Shown: in pieces, positions 36,476 through 48,214 of the stretch
Position numbering within the stretch: position 1 is the stretch's first letter
How the letters are laid out: every line of letters starts with the position of its first letter
Assembly (NCBI GenBank): GCA_020249265.1
Contig: JADCGA010000003.1
Location: 55,309-119,308, forward strand
Direction: 5' to 3'
DNA: 64,000 nucleotides
Origin: Roseomonas sp.
Lineage (GTDB): Bacteria > Pseudomonadota > Alphaproteobacteria > Acetobacterales > Acetobacteraceae
The notes under the pieces: model-generated
The model's database searches: none
What the model was told of the DNA's origin: nothing
Seen by the model: the letters and a program-made list of their open reading frames with translations, nothing else
Translations under genes and position numbers: made by a program

Positions 36476-37922
36476 TCTCATGCGCGGATGGGGTGGCGCC
36501 GAAACCGATGCCGCGCTTGAGGTGACCGGCATCACTGCCGATAGCCGCGCGGTGCGTCCCGGCATGGTGTTTGCGGCGCTGCCCGGCGCGCGGGTTGATG
36601 GACGCGGCTTTATTGCCGCTGCTGTAGCGCGCGGTGCGGCGGCGGTGCTGGCGCCCGAAGGCACGGCTTGGCCCGCAGAAGCGCCGGTGCGCCCGCTGAT
36701 CACCGCACCCGATCCGCGCCGTGCCTTGGCGCTGATGGCGGCAGCGTTCTACGGCGCGCAGCCCGATTGCGCGGTGGCCATCACCGGCACGAATGGAAAA
36801 ACGAGCAGTGTGGATTTTCTGCGCCAGATCTGGCGCGATGCCGGCAGGAAGGCCGCATCGCTCGGCACGCTTGGGCTGATTGCGGAAGGGCTGCCGCCGG
36901 CGGCATCCCTCACCACGCCTGATCCGGTGGCGCTGCACGAAAACCTTGCGCGGCTTGCACGTGATGGTGTGGCGGCACTCGCGATGGAAGCATCCTCGCA
37001 TGGAATAGATCAACGCCGGTTGGATGGTGTTGCGCTCAGGGCGGCGGGGTTCACGAACCTCACGCGCGATCATCTGGATTATCACGGCACCATGGCGGCC
37101 TATCGCGCCGCCAAGTTGCGGCTATTCGATACGCTTTTGCCGGAAGGCGCGCCGGCCTTCGCCATGGCGGATATGGAGGCCGAGACACTGAAGGCGCTGC
37201 GTGACATCGCATCGCGGCGTGGGCTTGATCTGCTGCTGGTAGGGGCGGGCGGTGATGCGCTGGCCCTGGACAAGGCGCAACCCTTGCCGGAGGGGCAGGA
37301 ACTGGTCTTCCGCATCGCGGGTGCGCGGCATGAAGTGCTGTTGCCTTTGCCGGGGCGCTTTCAGGCAGACAACGCCTTGCTGGCATTGATGTTGGCTATG
37401 GCAACAGGCGTTTCCGAAAACGCGGCGCTGGCCGCGCTTGGCCGATTGCAGGGCGTGCGCGGGCGCATGGAACGTGCGGCGGTGCTGCCCAATAGTGCCG
37501 CGATTTACGTTGATTACGCGCATACGCCGGATGCGCTGACGCGCCTTCTGGCCGCGTTGCGCCCACATGTCACCGGGCGGCTGCATGTATTGTTCGGCGC
37601 GGGTGGAGATCGTGATCCCGGCAAGCGCCCGCTGATGGGGCGCGCGGCGGCGGAAGCTGCGGATCGCGTTTGGATCACGGATGACAATCCGCGTAGCGAA
37701 AATCCGACCACCATCCGCGCGGCTGTCATGGCGGGTTGCCCAGACGCGATTGACGCCGGTGCGCGAGAGGAAGCCATTGCCATGGCCATGGGGGCGCTCG
37801 GCCCCGGCGATGTGCTGGCCGTTGCCGGCAAGGGGCATGAAACTGGGCAGGAAATCGCCGGAACGATTCATCCCTTTGATGATGTCGCCGTGGTCCGCAG
37901 ACTGGCGGGGTGCGCGCCATGA
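36462..37922 (+). CDS. murE: UDP-MurNAc-tripeptide synthetase MurE (meso-diaminopimelate type)
   Basis: Mur ligase adding the third stem-peptide residue, 486 residues from a TTG at 36462 that has a GAGG site 6 nt upstream and gives the family-like start LRLGDLMRG; ATG at 36480 is the alternative. The ATP loop is TGTNGKTSS (around residue 110). The DNPR motif (TDDNPRSENP) indicates meso-diaminopimelate as the added residue. It overlaps ftsI by 14 nt and murF by 4 nt. Confidence 0.93.
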   Translation: MRLGDLMRGWGGAETDAALEVTGITADSRAVRPGMVFAALPGARVDGRGFIAAAVARGAAAVLAPEGTAWPAEAPVRPLITAPDPRRALALMAAAFYGAQPDCAVAITGTNGKTSSVDFLRQIWRDAGRKAASLGTLGLIAEGLPPAASLTTPDPVALHENLARLARDGVAALAMEASSHGIDQRRLDGVALRAAGFTNLTRDHLDYHGTMAAYRAAKLRLFDTLLPEGAPAFAMADMEAETLKALRDIASRRGLDLLLVGAGGDALALDKAQPLPEGQELVFRIAGARHEVLLPLPGRFQADNALLALMLAMATGVSENAALAALGRLQGVRGRMERAAVLPNSAAIYVDYAHTPDALTRLLAALRPHVTGRLHVLFGAGGDRDPGKRPLMGRAAAEAADRVWITDDNPRSENPTTIRAAVMAGCPDAIDAGAREEAIAMAMGALGPGDVLAVAGKGHETGQEIAGTIHPFDDVAVVRRLAGCAP

Positions 37923-39301
37923 CGCCGCTTTGGACCGGCGCGGAATTGCGCGCCGCCACCCATGGCGCACCTGCGGCGGATATTGCGGCGACTGGTGTTT
38001 CGATTGACAGCCGCAGCGTTGAACCGGGCGATATATTCATTGCGCTGCGCGACCAGCGCGATGGGCATGAATTTGTCGCCGATGCGCTCTCGCGCGGTGC
38101 GGCGCTCGCCATGGTGGATCACATGCCGCCCGGTGCGGTGGATACGGCGAAGCTGCTGCGCGTGGCGGATACAGTTGCGGGCCTTACCGCGCTTGGCGCC
38201 GCGGCGCGTGCGCGTGCCACAGCGCGTGTTGTGGGCGTGACGGGCAGTGTCGGCAAGACCACCACCAAGGAAATGCTGCGCGTGACGCTGGATGCTTTCG
38301 GCGTGACGCATGCATCCGCCGCATCGCACAATAATCATTGGGGCGTGCCGCTGACCCTGGCGCGACTGCCGCGTGACGCGGCTTACGCCGTGATTGAAAT
38401 GGGCATGAATAATCGTGGTGAAATCGCGCCGCTATCGCGGCTTGCCCGGCCTGATGTCGGCATCATTACCTCGATCGGCACGGCGCATATCGGCAATTTG
38501 GGAAGCCAGGCGGCGATTGCCGCCGAAAAGGGCGATATCATTGCCGGCATCGCGCCCGGCGGTACCGCCATTCTGCCCGCCGATAGCGCTTTTCTGCCGG
38601 AATTGATCGCCCGCGCGCGTGATGCTGGGTTGCACGTGATAACGCATGGGGAAGCCGAAGGCGCCTATGCTCGGCTGCTTTACTATCAGGCTTCAGCAGA
38701 AGGTGGTGTCGCGGAAATTGCGCTGCTTGGGCAAAGCCTGATTCTGCACCTGGCCGCACCTGGCCGCCATGTGGCGCAGAATGCCTGTGCCGTTCTTGCG
38801 GCGGTGAAAGTGCTTGGTCTTGCGCCCGATATCGCAGCGCGCGGGCTTGGCGAGTTCACCGCCGGCGCTGGCCGAGGTGCCATGCGCCGCATCCGCGTGA
38901 CGGGCGGAGAGGCGTTGCTGATTGATGATTCCTACAATGCCTCGGTCGCCTCTGTCCGCGCTGGGCTTGCGGTGCTGGCCGCGCAGCCTGCCACGCGGCG
39001 CATCTTTGCCTTTGGCGATATGCTGGAATTGGGTGCCGAAGGCCCGGCGCAGCATGCCGCCCTGGCCCAGGATGCGCAGAAGAATTGTGATCTAGTCTTC
39101 TGCTGCGGTGCGCTATCAACGCATTTGTTTGAAGCCCTACCAGCAGCGCAGCGTGGTGGGCATTTTCTAGATTCAACCAGTCTTGCCCCTGCGTTGCGTG
39201 ATGCGCTCAAGCCCGGTGATGCGGTGCTGGTGAAGGGCTCACTCGGTTCGCGCATGGGTGTGATCATCACGGCATTAATGGCAGGAGAGCAAGTTTCGTG
39301 A
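37919..39301 (+). CDS. murF: UDP-MurNAc-tripeptide:D-Ala-D-Ala ligase MurF
   Basis: Adds D-Ala-D-Ala to complete the pentapeptide precursor; 460 residues. It shows [18 protein letters not shown], the ATP loop [14 protein letters not shown], the [12 protein letters not shown] segment and [12 protein letters not shown]. The ATG at 37919 overlaps the murE stop. Its stop overlaps the GTG of mraY. Confidence 0.96.
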   Translation: MTPLWTGAELRAATHGAPAADIAATGVSIDSRSVEPGDIFIALRDQRDGHEFVADALSRGAALAMVDHMPPGAVDTAKLLRVADTVAGLTALGAAARARATARVVGVTGSVGKTTTKEMLRVTLDAFGVTHASAASHNNHWGVPLTLARLPRDAAYAVIEMGMNNRGEIAPLSRLARPDVGIITSIGTAHIGNLGSQAAIAAEKGDIIAGIAPGGTAILPADSAFLPELIARARDAGLHVITHGEAEGAYARLLYYQASAEGGVAEIALLGQSLILHLAAPGRHVAQNACAVLAAVKVLGLAPDIAARGLGEFTAGAGRGAMRRIRVTGGEALLIDDSYNASVASVRAGLAVLAAQPATRRIFAFGDMLELGAEGPAQHAALAQDAQKNCDLVFCCGALSTHLFEALPAAQRGGHFLDSTSLAPALRDALKPGDAVLVKGSLGSRMGVIITALMAGEQVS

Positions 39302-40386
39302 TCTATAATCTTCTACTGCCCTTTGTTGATGAGTATGCTTTGGCCAATCTCGCACGTTACCATACCTTTCGTGCCGGCGCGGCCTGCCTCACCGCGCTGC
39401 TGATCAGCCTGCTGTTTGGTTCTACCATCATCAATTGGCTGCGCGGCTTTCAGCGTGGTGGCCAGCCGATCCGCGAAGATGGCCCGGCGCGGCACATCAT
39501 TGAAAAGAAGGGCACACCCACCATGGGCGGTGTGCTGATCCTGTTGGGTATGGTGGGCTCCACCCTGCTTTGGGCGGATTTGCGCAATGGCTTTGTCTGG
39601 GCCGTGCTGTTCATCACCTGCGGCTATGGCGCGCTTGGCTTTGCCGATGATTGGCTGAAAGTGACCAAGCGCAACACCAAGGGTGTCTCTGGTAAGCTGA
39701 AGCTTGTTGTGCAGGGTGGCCTCGGGTTGATCGCGGCGATTTGGCTGACTTGGCTCATGCCTGGTGCACTTTCCGACAAGCTCGCTTTCCCGATTTTCAA
39801 GGAATTTCTGCTGCCGCTTGGTATTTTCTTCCCGCTGCTGGCGGCGCTGGTGATGATGGGGTCTTCCAATGCGGTTAATCTGACCGATGGCTTGGATGGG
39901 CTTGCCATTGTGCCGGTGATGATCGCGGCCACAGTTTTTGCTTTGATTGCCTATCTGGTCGGCAATCGTGTTTTCGCCGACTATTTGCAGTTGCATTACG
40001 TGCCGGGCACCGGGGAACTCGCGGTGTTTTGCGCTGCCTTGGTTGGCGCGGCGCTCGGCTTCCTCTGGTTCAACGCGCCACCTGCCGCGGTCTTCATGGG
40101 GGATACGGGGTCGCTTTCCCTCGGCGGGGCGCTGGGTGGGCTTGCTGTTGCGACAAAGCATGAAATTGTGCTGGCGATTGTTGGCGGGCTTTTTGTGGTG
40201 GAAACCGTTTCCGTCATCATCCAGGTGTTTTGGTTCAAGCGCACCGGCCGCCGCGTTTTTCTGATGGCGCCGCTGCATCACCATTTCGAGAAAAAAGGCT
40301 GGGCAGAGCCCACCATCGTGATCCGCTTTTGGATCATTGCCATGATCCTGGCGCTGATTGGGCTTTCGACGCTGAAAATCAGATGA
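39298..40386 (+). CDS. mraY: Phospho-MurNAc-pentapeptide transferase MraY
   Basis: Integral membrane enzyme forming lipid I from UDP-MurNAc-pentapeptide and undecaprenyl phosphate; 362 residues, about ten membrane segments. Diagnostic motifs: [28 protein letters not shown] with the Asp pair, [29 protein letters not shown] and the [13 protein letters not shown] loop. Starts at a GTG overlapping murF (GTGA) with an AGGAG site. Confidence 0.97.
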   Translation: MIYNLLLPFVDEYALANLARYHTFRAGAACLTALLISLLFGSTIINWLRGFQRGGQPIREDGPARHIIEKKGTPTMGGVLILLGMVGSTLLWADLRNGFVWAVLFITCGYGALGFADDWLKVTKRNTKGVSGKLKLVVQGGLGLIAAIWLTWLMPGALSDKLAFPIFKEFLLPLGIFFPLLAALVMMGSSNAVNLTDGLDGLAIVPVMIAATVFALIAYLVGNRVFADYLQLHYVPGTGELAVFCAALVGAALGFLWFNAPPAAVFMGDTGSLSLGGALGGLAVATKHEIVLAIVGGLFVVETVSVIIQVFWFKRTGRRVFLMAPLHHHFEKKGWAEPTIVIRFWIIAMILALIGLSTLKIR

Positions 40387-41774
40387 CAGCGCCAAGCCCC
40401 CCCTTCACGCCCTTTCCCGGCGCACGCATCGCCGTGGTGGGGCTTGGCCGTGCAGGCCTGCCGGCGGCGCTGCGGCTAGCTTCCTGGGGCGCCGATGTCA
40501 CCGCCTGGGACGACAAGCCCGAAGCCCGCGCGGCTGCTGAGGCTGCCGGGCTGACGGTGCAGGACCCTGCTGCCGGCCCGCTCCGCGCCGATGCGCTGCT
40601 GCTTTCACCCGGCATCCCGCATGTGCTGCCCGCGCCCCATCCTGCGGCGGTGGCGGCCAAGGCTGCCGGCGTGCCTATCCTTTGCGATGCCGAATTTCTC
40701 TACCGCGCGGTATTGGCGAGCCATTCCAAGGCGCGCTTCGTGGGCGTCACCGGCACCAACGGAAAATCCACCACCACAGCGCTGATCCACCACATTCTGC
40801 GCGGCGCCGGGGTGCCCTGCGAAGTGGGGGGCAATCTGGGCCCGGCGGCGCTTGATCTCAATATCTTGGGGTCTGAGGGGGTCTATACCCTCGAAATGTC
40901 GTCTTACATGTTGGAGCGAATCGCAACTCTGCGCTTCAACGTAGCTGTTATGTTGAACCTCAGCCCCGATCACTTGGACCGCCATGGGAACATGGCCGGC
41001 TATGCCGCTGCGAAGGCTCGAATCTTCGCGCGCCAAGGGGCCAATGATGTCGCGGTGCTGGGCCAGGATGATGCGATGACCGCCCAAATGGGTGCCGATT
41101 TGGCGGCGAGGATGGTGCCGATTTCGGGCTCTACCCCCCAGCCGGGCGGGGTTTGGGCGGAAGGCCGGATGCTGCGCGATGATGCTGGGCCTATCCTGGA
41201 TTTGGCGGCTGCAGCGGCGCTGCCAGGGGTGCATAACGCGCAAAACGCCGCAGCCGCCGCGGCGGCCTGCATGGCGCTGGGCGTTGCGCGGGCGGATATC
41301 GCGCGCGGCATCGCAAGCTACCCTGGCTTACCGCATCGGCAGGAAATCGTCGCCGAGGCTAATGGCGTTGTCTTCGTCAATGACAGCAAGGCAACGAATG
41401 CGGATAGCGCGGCGCGCGCACTCGCTTCCTATGACCGCGTGGTCTGGATTGCGGGCGGCATGGCGAAGGAAGGCGGCATTGCGCCGCTGGCGCCCTTTTT
41501 CCCGCGCATCGCCAAGGCGTTTTTGATCGGGCGTGATGCGCCCGCCATGGCGGCAACGTTGCGCGAGGCCGGCGTTGCGCATGAAATCATTACGACACTG
41601 GAAGCGGCAGTACCGGCGGCAGCGCAAGCGGCTTTTGCTGGTGCGGCGCCCGTGGTGCTGCTTTCACCGGCAGCCGCTTCCTTCGATCAATTCTCAGGCT
41701 TTGATGCGCGCGGTGATCGCTTCCGTGCACTGGCGCAGGCGCTGGTCGCGCAGCAGAGCAGGAGGGCAAGCTAA
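40383..41774 (+). CDS. murD: UDP-MurNAc-L-alanine--D-glutamate ligase MurD
   Basis: Second Mur ligase of the pathway, 463 residues. The N-terminal Rossmann-like motif [19 protein letters not shown], the LSPGIP motif, the ATP loop [15 protein letters not shown] and the [15 protein letters not shown] segment are typical. The ATG at 40383 overlaps the mraY stop by 4 nt; a longer frame within mraY was rejected. Confidence 0.95.
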   Translation: MTAPSPPFTPFPGARIAVVGLGRAGLPAALRLASWGADVTAWDDKPEARAAAEAAGLTVQDPAAGPLRADALLLSPGIPHVLPAPHPAAVAAKAAGVPILCDAEFLYRAVLASHSKARFVGVTGTNGKSTTTALIHHILRGAGVPCEVGGNLGPAALDLNILGSEGVYTLEMSSYMLERIATLRFNVAVMLNLSPDHLDRHGNMAGYAAAKARIFARQGANDVAVLGQDDAMTAQMGADLAARMVPISGSTPQPGGVWAEGRMLRDDAGPILDLAAAAALPGVHNAQNAAAAAAACMALGVARADIARGIASYPGLPHRQEIVAEANGVVFVNDSKATNADSAARALASYDRVVWIAGGMAKEGGIAPLAPFFPRIAKAFLIGRDAPAMAATLREAGVAHEIITTLEAAVPAAAQAAFAGAAPVVLLSPAAASFDQFSGFDARGDRFRALAQALVAQQSRRAS

Positions 41775-42943
41775 TGGCGCTCTCCCGCGCGGATAATTCC
41801 ATTCTTGGGCGCTGGTGGTGGACAGTGGATCGCTGGACGCTGGCGGCCCTGATGGTGCTGATCGGCTTTGGCTATGTATTGATGCTGGCCGCATCGCCTG
41901 CGGTGGCCGAGCGCATCGGCGCATCATCGCGCCACATGTTCTTCCTGAAGCAGGTTTTTTATCTGGCGCTGGCGGCAGTAGTGATGGTGGTGGTTTCGCT
42001 GCTCTCGCCACGCGGAGTCCGGCGCTTTGCCTTGCTTGGCTGCGCTGGTGCCTTGGTGCTGACTGCGGCAACCTTGGTGGTTGGCGTTGAAATTAAGGGT
42101 GCGCGGCGCTGGTTGCCGATCCCTGGGCTTTCCTTGCAGCCTTCCGAATTCCTCAAGCCCTTCTTTGCTGTTGTTGCTGCGTGGTTGATTGCGGAAGGCA
42201 TGGCGCCTGGTTCGCGCGTTTGGGGGCGGGCAATCGCGATTGGCATGTTTGCCGTGATCGCGGTGATCATGAAAAGCCAGCCCGATATCGGCATGTTGTT
42301 GGTGATGACGGCGGTGCTTTTCGCGCAATTCGTTGTGGCTGGCCTGAATTTTTTCGTCGTGGGTGGGCTGGCAGGTCTTGGCGTAGGCGTAGGCGTTCTG
42401 GCCTATCTGCTGTTCCCGCATGTGCAATCACGCGTACATCGTTTTCTTGATCCAAGTTCGGGCGATTCCTATCAGGTGAGTGTCGCCATGGAAGCTTTCG
42501 CCAATGGTGGGCTTTTGGGGCGCGGGCCGGGTGAAGGGCGCGTGAAGAATGTGCTGCCCGATGCGCATGCCGATTTCGTCTTTGCCGTCGCCGGAGAAGA
42601 ATTCGGCATGGTGGTGTGCCTGGTGATCCTGGCCCTTTTCGCCTTCATCGTGCTGCGCGGGTTGATGCGGCTGCTGGCGGAAACTGATTTCTTCGTGGTG
42701 CTGGCGGCAACCGGCCTGCTGACGCAATTTGGCTTGCAGGCTTTCGTGAATATGGCGTCCACGCTGCATTTGATCCCCACCAAAGGCATGACGCTGCCCT
42801 TCGTTTCCTATGGCGGTTCTTCGGTGCTGGCCATTGCGCTTGGCATGGGCATGTTGCTGGCACTCACGCGCAAACGCATTGGTGAACGCGCCGCCGGCAC
42901 CGGCTTGCCGGGCGGCGCTTTTGCTGCCGAGGGCGCGCGGTGA
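41774..42943 (+). CDS. ftsW: Septal peptidoglycan polymerase FtsW
   Basis: SEDS-family glycosyltransferase partner of FtsI, 389 residues and about ten membrane segments. Signature stretches are LQPSEFLKPFFAV, KSQPDIGMLLVM, NGGLLGRGPGEG, LPDAHADFVFAVAGEE and LPFVSYGGSS. Start overlaps the murD stop by 1 nt (TAATG). Confidence 0.96.
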   Translation: MALSRADNSILGRWWWTVDRWTLAALMVLIGFGYVLMLAASPAVAERIGASSRHMFFLKQVFYLALAAVVMVVVSLLSPRGVRRFALLGCAGALVLTAATLVVGVEIKGARRWLPIPGLSLQPSEFLKPFFAVVAAWLIAEGMAPGSRVWGRAIAIGMFAVIAVIMKSQPDIGMLLVMTAVLFAQFVVAGLNFFVVGGLAGLGVGVGVLAYLLFPHVQSRVHRFLDPSSGDSYQVSVAMEAFANGGLLGRGPGEGRVKNVLPDAHADFVFAVAGEEFGMVVCLVILALFAFIVLRGLMRLLAETDFFVVLAATGLLTQFGLQAFVNMASTLHLIPTKGMTLPFVSYGGSSVLAIALGMGMLLALTRKRIGERAAGTGLPGGAFAAEGAR

Positions 42944-42951
42944 GGGGCCCC

Positions 42952-44073
42952 ATGGCACAGCCCATCATCATCGCCGCGGGCGGCACGGGCGGGCATCTTT
43001 TCCCTGCCGAAGCCTTGGCGGCGGAACTGATCCGGCGCGGCGAACGCGTGGCGCTGATGACCGATGCGCGTTCCGCCGCTTATGACAGCCCGGTCTTCGC
43101 GAATGCCGAGCGTTTTGTCTTGCAAGGTTCCGGGCTTTCCGGGCGCGGTGTGCGTCAGGCTTTGCGCGGAGCCTCAGCATTGTTGAAGGGAACGCTTGAA
43201 GCGCGCCGGCATATCCGCAATTTGTCGCCGAGTGCGGTTGTTGGCTTCGGCGGCTATCCTTCCTTCCCACCCATTGCAGCGGCGCGCTTGATGCGTGCGG
43301 CACGTCGCCCGGCGCTGATCCTGCATGAACAGAATGCTGTGCTGGGCCGCGCCAATCGGCTGATGGCGCGCGGCGCTGATTTGCTCGCACTTTCCTATGC
43401 CGACACTGCCATGGTGCCGGAAGGTGCAAGAAGCGCGGTGGTGGGTAATCCGGTGCGCCCTGCGCTCGCGGCATTGGCCGGTCAGCCCTATCCGCTGCCG
43501 GCGGATGGCACGGTGCTGCGCGTGCTGGTGCTGGGCGGATCGCTCGGCGCGCGGATTTTCGCGGATGTGGTGCCGCCTGCCATCAGCGCGCTGCCTGAAG
43601 CCTTGCGCGCTCGCCTGCTGGTGACGCAGCAATGCCGTGCGGAGGATTTGGCGCGCACGCGCAGCGCCTATGAAGCCGCCGGCGTTCCTGCCGATTTGGC
43701 GCCTTTCTTTCCTGATGTAGCAGGGCGTCTTGCCACGGCGCATCTCGTGATCGGTCGTGCCGGTGCTTCTACTGTGGCCGAGATTGCCTGCGCTGGTCGG
43801 CCTTCCATTCTGGTGCCGCTGCCATCCGCGATTGATGACCATCAAACCGCGAATGCGCGCGCCTTGGCGGCAGCGGAAGCGGCGAAGGTTTTCGCGCAAA
43901 CAGCCTTCACGCCGCAAACGCTGACTGATGCGCTGGCATCCTTCCTGAATTTCCCGGCGCGGATGGCGTCCGCCGCTGCTGCGGCGGCTGCTTTGGCGCG
44001 CCCCCATGCGGCGCGTGATCTTGCGGATCGTGTCATGACGCTCGCGCGGCGCAATCTGGTGGGGGTTTCCTGA
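42952..44073 (+). CDS. murG: MurG, lipid I N-acetylglucosaminyltransferase
   Basis: Peripheral membrane GT28 enzyme converting lipid I to lipid II; 373 residues. The N-terminal loop [16 protein letters not shown], the [11 protein letters not shown] and [12 protein letters not shown] motifs, [12 protein letters not shown] and the [13 protein letters not shown] acceptor region are clear. The ATG at 42952 (MAQPI) has GAGGGG a few bases upstream; a GTG at 42940 overlapping the ftsW stop is a less likely start. Confidence 0.96.
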   Translation: MAQPIIIAAGGTGGHLFPAEALAAELIRRGERVALMTDARSAAYDSPVFANAERFVLQGSGLSGRGVRQALRGASALLKGTLEARRHIRNLSPSAVVGFGGYPSFPPIAAARLMRAARRPALILHEQNAVLGRANRLMARGADLLALSYADTAMVPEGARSAVVGNPVRPALAALAGQPYPLPADGTVLRVLVLGGSLGARIFADVVPPAISALPEALRARLLVTQQCRAEDLARTRSAYEAAGVPADLAPFFPDVAGRLATAHLVIGRAGASTVAEIACAGRPSILVPLPSAIDDHQTANARALAAAEAAKVFAQTAFTPQTLTDALASFLNFPARMASAAAAAAALARPHAARDLADRVMTLARRNLVGVS

Positions 44074-45515
44074 TGCGCGCGCTTCCCATCAGTATCGGCG
44101 CCATTCACTTCGTTGGGATCGGCGGCATCGGTATGTCTGGCATTGCCGAGGTGCTGCACACGCTTGGTTACCAAGTACAGGGCAGCGATATCTCGGAAGG
44201 CGCCAATGTGGCGCGGCTGCGCGCTGCCGGCATTCCGGTGATGATCGGCCATGACGCTGCCAATCTGGGCAATGCGCAGGTGATTGTCGTTTCCACAGCT
44301 GTGAAGCGCGATAATCCGGAAGTGGCGGCGGCGCGGCAGCGTTTGATTCCCATTGTACGGCGTGCGGAAATGTTGGCCGAGCTCATGCGCCTGAAATGGT
44401 CCATCGCCATTGGTGGCACGCATGGTAAGACCACCACCACAAGCCTGGTCGCCGCCGTGCTGGAAGCCGCGCGGCTTGATCCCACCGTGATCAATGGCGG
44501 CATCATCAATGCCTATGGCACGAATACGCGCATGGGCAGCGGCGAATGGATGGTGGTGGAAGCCGATGAAAGCGACGGGTCCTTCCTGAAACTGCCCGCC
44601 GTTGTTGCCGTGGTCACGAATATGGACCCGGAACATCTGGACCATTGGGGCACGGAAGAAGCGATGAAGGAAGGCTATGCCCAATTCGTCGGCAATATTC
44701 CCTTTTATGGTTTTGCGGTGCTCTGCATTGATCATCCCGATGTGCAGGCAATGATTCCGCGCCTTTCGGATCGGCGTATCGTGACTTACGGTTTTTCGCC
44801 GCAAGCCGATGTGCGTGCGGATCGTGTGATCACCGACCGTATGGGTGCGACTTTTGAAGTGACGGTGACGGATCGGTTGAGCGGGCGCGTGCGCAACATG
44901 AAGCCCTTCCGCCTGCCCATGCTGGGCCAGCATAATGTGCAGAATGCGCTGGCCGCCGTTGCCATCGCCGCAGAGATGGGCGTTGATGAGGTCACTATCC
45001 GCACCGCGCTTGCTGGCTTCAAGGGGGTGAAGCGGCGCTTCACGCGCACCGGTGAGGCAGGCGGCATCACGGTGATTGATGATTACGGCCATCACCCGGT
45101 GGAAATCGCAGCCGTGTTGAAGGCCGCCCGGCAAGCCGGCGCGCGTGATGTGATAGCCGTGGTGCAGCCGCATCGTTATTCGCGGCTCGCGACCCTGTTT
45201 GAAGAATTCTGCGCCTGCATGAATGATGCGGGCACGGTAATTATCGCCGATGTCTATGCCGCCGGCGAAGCGCCGATGGAAGGCGTGGACAAGGATGCGC
45301 TGGTGGAAGGCTTGCGCGCGCGCGGACATCGTTCTGTCGTGCCTATGCCCGGCCCCGATAGCCTGGCGGAGATGATTCACGCCATTGCGCGACCTGGTGA
45401 TTATGTTGTCTGCCTTGGCGCGGGCAACATCACAAATTGGGCGCATGCGCTGCCGGCGCAATTGACTGAATTGCAATCGCGCGCGCGCGGGCGCTTGGCG
45501 GGGGCGATGAAATGA
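44073..45515 (+). CDS. murC: UDP-N-acetylmuramate--L-alanine ligase MurC
   Basis: First Mur ligase, 480 residues. Motifs: [21 protein letters not shown] loop [36 protein letters not shown] and [12 protein letters not shown]. Its start overlaps the murG stop by 1 nt (TGATG) and its stop overlaps murB by 4 nt. Confidence 0.97.
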   Translation: MRALPISIGAIHFVGIGGIGMSGIAEVLHTLGYQVQGSDISEGANVARLRAAGIPVMIGHDAANLGNAQVIVVSTAVKRDNPEVAAARQRLIPIVRRAEMLAELMRLKWSIAIGGTHGKTTTTSLVAAVLEAARLDPTVINGGIINAYGTNTRMGSGEWMVVEADESDGSFLKLPAVVAVVTNMDPEHLDHWGTEEAMKEGYAQFVGNIPFYGFAVLCIDHPDVQAMIPRLSDRRIVTYGFSPQADVRADRVITDRMGATFEVTVTDRLSGRVRNMKPFRLPMLGQHNVQNALAAVAIAAEMGVDEVTIRTALAGFKGVKRRFTRTGEAGGITVIDDYGHHPVEIAAVLKAARQAGARDVIAVVQPHRYSRLATLFEEFCACMNDAGTVIIADVYAAGEAPMEGVDKDALVEGLRARGHRSVVPMPGPDSLAEMIHAIARPGDYVVCLGAGNITNWAHALPAQLTELQSRARGRLAGAMK

Positions 45516-46423
45516 TGCCTCAGCCCATCAGCCAAGCCGTACTGCCACCGCTGCGCGGGCGCGTGGAACGTGATGCGCCGCTGGGTCCGGCGACCTGGTT
45601 CCGCGTGGGCGGGCCTGCGGATGTGCTGGTGCGGCCGGCGGATCTGGATGATCTGTTGCTGCTGCTGCGCGACATGCCTGCCGATATGCCGCTGACCATA
45701 TTGGGCGCCGCTTCAAACCTGGTCATTCGCGATGGCGGCATTGCTGGCGTGGTGCTGCGGCTTGCGCGCGGGTTTGGTGATGTGGTGGTGGATGCCGACG
45801 GTATCATCGCCGGCGCCGCCGCTTTGGATGTAACGGTGGCGGAAACCGCTGCCGCTGCTGGGCTGGTGGGGCTTGAGTTTCTGGTCGGTATTCCAGGCAG
45901 CATCGGCGGCGCGGTCGCCATGAATGCCGGCGCTTATGGCGTTGAGATCAAGGATGTTTTGGATTGGGCGGAAATCGCCACGCCTGAAGGTTTGCTGCGC
46001 CTGGATGCTGAAGCGTTACACTTCGCCTATCGTCATGCGCAATTGCCGGCACGTGGCGTGGTGGTGCGGGCAAGGCTGCGCGCCGCTGCGGGTGACAAGA
46101 CTGCAATCGCAGCGCGGCTCGCTGAAATCCGCGCTGCACGTGAAGCCACGCAACCTGTGCGCGCGCGCACGGGCGGTTCCACCTTCAAGAATCCGCCCGG
46201 TGATCGCAAGGCCTGGGAATTGATTGACGCTGCGGGATGCCGCGGCCTGACTCGCGGCGCTGCGCAGGTCAGCGAAAAGCACTGCAATTTCCTGCTCAAT
46301 CTGGGGGGTGCTTCCGCCGCTGATATCGAAGCGCTGGGTCAGGACGTGCGCGCGCGCGTGCTCGCGCATTCCGGCATTGCGCTGGAATGGGAAATTCGCC
46401 GCATCGGAAGGACGCTGCCATGA
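45512..46423 (+). CDS. murB: UDP-N-acetylenolpyruvoylglucosamine reductase MurB
   Basis: FAD/NADPH enzyme making UDP-MurNAc; 303 residues, type II-like length. It shows [15 protein letters not shown], the FAD segment [13 protein letters not shown], and [21 protein letters not shown]. The later [10 protein letters not shown] and [19 protein letters not shown] blocks hold the catalytic serine/glutamate region. Start overlaps murC, stop overlaps ddl. Confidence 0.96.
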   Translation: MMPQPISQAVLPPLRGRVERDAPLGPATWFRVGGPADVLVRPADLDDLLLLLRDMPADMPLTILGAASNLVIRDGGIAGVVLRLARGFGDVVVDADGIIAGAAALDVTVAETAAAAGLVGLEFLVGIPGSIGGAVAMNAGAYGVEIKDVLDWAEIATPEGLLRLDAEALHFAYRHAQLPARGVVVRARLRAAAGDKTAIAARLAEIRAAREATQPVRARTGGSTFKNPPGDRKAWELIDAAGCRGLTRGAAQVSEKHCNFLLNLGGASAADIEALGQDVRARVLAHSGIALEWEIRRIGRTLP

Positions 46424-47346
46424 AGAAACGGGTTGCCGTTCTTTATGGTGGGCGCTCCGCGGAACGCGAGGTGTCGCTTTCTTCTGGCCGCCAGGTGATC
46501 ACTGCTTTGCAGGAAGCGGGTTTTGCCGTGACGCCGATTGATGTCGGTGATGATCTGGCCGCCGTGATCCATGCGCTGAGCGATCCGCGTCCCGATGTTG
46601 TCTTCAACGCGCTGCATGGCCGCTTTGGTGAGGATGGCTGCATTCAGGGAATGCTGGATTGGCTTGGTTTGCCTTACACGCATTCGGGGCTACGTGCTTC
46701 GGCGCTTGCAATGGATAAGGCCGCAGCGAAGGCCGTGTTTCGAGCGGCGGGCCTGCCGGTTGCGGATGATCGCGTGGTAACGCGCGCCGAATTGGAAGCC
46801 GCGGACCCGCTGCCGCGCCCCTTTGTGGTGAAACCGGTGAATGAAGGTTCTTCAGTCGGCGTCACCATTTTGCAGGAAGGCGACAATCGCCGCGCCACCA
46901 TTGCGCGGGGTTGGACGCATGGCGATGCGATCATGGTGGAAAGTTTCATCCCGGGCCGCGAATTGACCGTGGGCGTGATGGGGGATCATGCGCTGGCGGT
47001 GACGGATATTCTGGCCGATGCCGGGCAATTTTATGATTACGAAAGCAAATACGCCGCCGGCGGGTCGCGCCATATCCTGCCCGCGCATATAGCGCCGGAG
47101 GCTTATGCGCAGGCTTTGGATATCGCGCTGCGGGCACATCACGCGCTTGGCTGCCGCGGTGCCTCACGCACTGATCTTCGTTATGACGACACGCAAGGTG
47201 AGCCGGGCCGGCTGATCCTGCTTGAAGTGAATACGCAGCCAGGCCTGACGCCAACATCGCTGCTGCCGGAACAGGCGGCGCATTGCGGCATGTCCTTCCC
47301 CGCGCTTTGCGCCTGGATGGTGGAGCAAGCCCGCCATGGCGCGTGA
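46420..47346 (+). CDS. ddl: D-alanine--D-alanine ligase
   Basis: ATP-grasp ligase, 308 residues, making the dipeptide used by MurF. Recognisable parts: [39 protein letters not shown], the [18 protein letters not shown] metal/substrate segment. The ATG at 46420 has a GGAAGGA site and overlaps the murB stop; a longer in-frame start was rejected. Overlaps ftsQ by 11 nt. Confidence 0.96.
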   Translation: MKKRVAVLYGGRSAEREVSLSSGRQVITALQEAGFAVTPIDVGDDLAAVIHALSDPRPDVVFNALHGRFGEDGCIQGMLDWLGLPYTHSGLRASALAMDKAAAKAVFRAAGLPVADDRVVTRAELEAADPLPRPFVVKPVNEGSSVGVTILQEGDNRRATIARGWTHGDAIMVESFIPGRELTVGVMGDHALAVTDILADAGQFYDYESKYAAGGSRHILPAHIAPEAYAQALDIALRAHHALGCRGASRTDLRYDDTQGEPGRLILLEVNTQPGLTPTSLLPEQAAHCGMSFPALCAWMVEQARHGA

Positions 47347-48214
47347 ACGCTTGGTCACCACCTCAACACGGAAGCAGAAGGAACAAGGCCGGCCTTCCGC
47401 GCTGCGCATCGCGCTGCGCAGGTCTCGTCGTTTTGCGCGGCCTGCGCTTTATGGTGTGCTGATCCTTGGCGGCTTTGGTGCCATTGCCTATGGCATCGCA
47501 ATAGTGGACCCGGCGGGCCAGGCGCGGCGCATGCTGGACCAGGTCACTATGATCGGGCCTGATCGCAGCATGACGGTGCAGGCGGTGATCGTGGATGGTC
47601 GCCAGAACACGCCGCTGCCCCTCATTCGCGAAGCGCTTGGCGTTTCACGCGGCGATTCAATGCTTGAATTCTCTCCAGAGGCAGCAAGACAAAGATTGGA
47701 ATCAATTCCCTGGGTGGCGCGCGCGCATGTTGAACGCCATTTGCCCGGCACCATCGTGCTGCGCCTGGAAGAACGCCGGCCCTTCGCCATTTGGCAAAAT
47801 CAAGGCCGCTTCGTGATTGTGGACCGCGACGGCAAAACGGTCGCGACCGATGGGCTCGATCAATTCGGTCCGCTGCCATTGATTGTCGGCCCCGGCGCGG
47901 ATCGCGCGGCCGCTGCCCTTTACGATCTTTTGGTGGCGGAAGCGGCTGTGGCGGAACGCGTGCAGGCCATGGTGCGCATTGGCGAAAGGCGCTGGAATCT
48001 GCGCCTGCATAGCGGCACGGATGTATTGCTGCCGGAAGCCGCAGAAGGCGCTGCCATCAAACGCCTTGCTGAATTGCAGCAGGAAGCGAAGCTTTTGGAT
48101 CGGCCTCTGGCCGCGATTGATCTTCGCCTGCCTGATCGGCTGGTGGTGCGCACCAATCGTGAAACACCTGAAAACCAGCCGGCGCGCCCGGTCGCGCGAA
48201 GGGAACGCGGATGA
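47336..48214 (+). CDS. ftsQ: Cell division protein FtsQ
   Basis: Bitopic division protein, 292 residues: basic cytoplasmic tail of ~45 residues, one membrane segment (around [20 protein letters not shown]), then a POTRA domain (residues ~80-150) and the FtsQ domain with [19 protein letters not shown] and [14 protein letters not shown]. It scaffolds FtsL/FtsB at the septum. Starts inside ddl and overlaps ftsA by 4 nt. Confidence 0.93.
   Translation: MARERLVTTSTRKQKEQGRPSALRIALRRSRRFARPALYGVLILGGFGAIAYGIAIVDPAGQARRMLDQVTMIGPDRSMTVQAVIVDGRQNTPLPLIREALGVSRGDSMLEFSPEAARQRLESIPWVARAHVERHLPGTIVLRLEERRPFAIWQNQGRFVIVDRDGKTVATDGLDQFGPLPLIVGPGADRAAAALYDLLVAEAAVAERVQAMVRIGERRWNLRLHSGTDVLLPEAAEGAAIKRLAELQQEAKLLDRPLAAIDLRLPDRLVVRTNRETPENQPARPVARRERG

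Noticed and set aside
39313..40395. 360-codon minus-strand frame opposite mraY
   Set aside because: Antisense of the conserved MraY motifs; composition is His/Gln/Arg-rich with no recognisable domain.
43842..45476. 544-codon minus-strand frame opposite murC
   Set aside because: Long because of the regular codon bias of murC; murC is certain on the plus strand.
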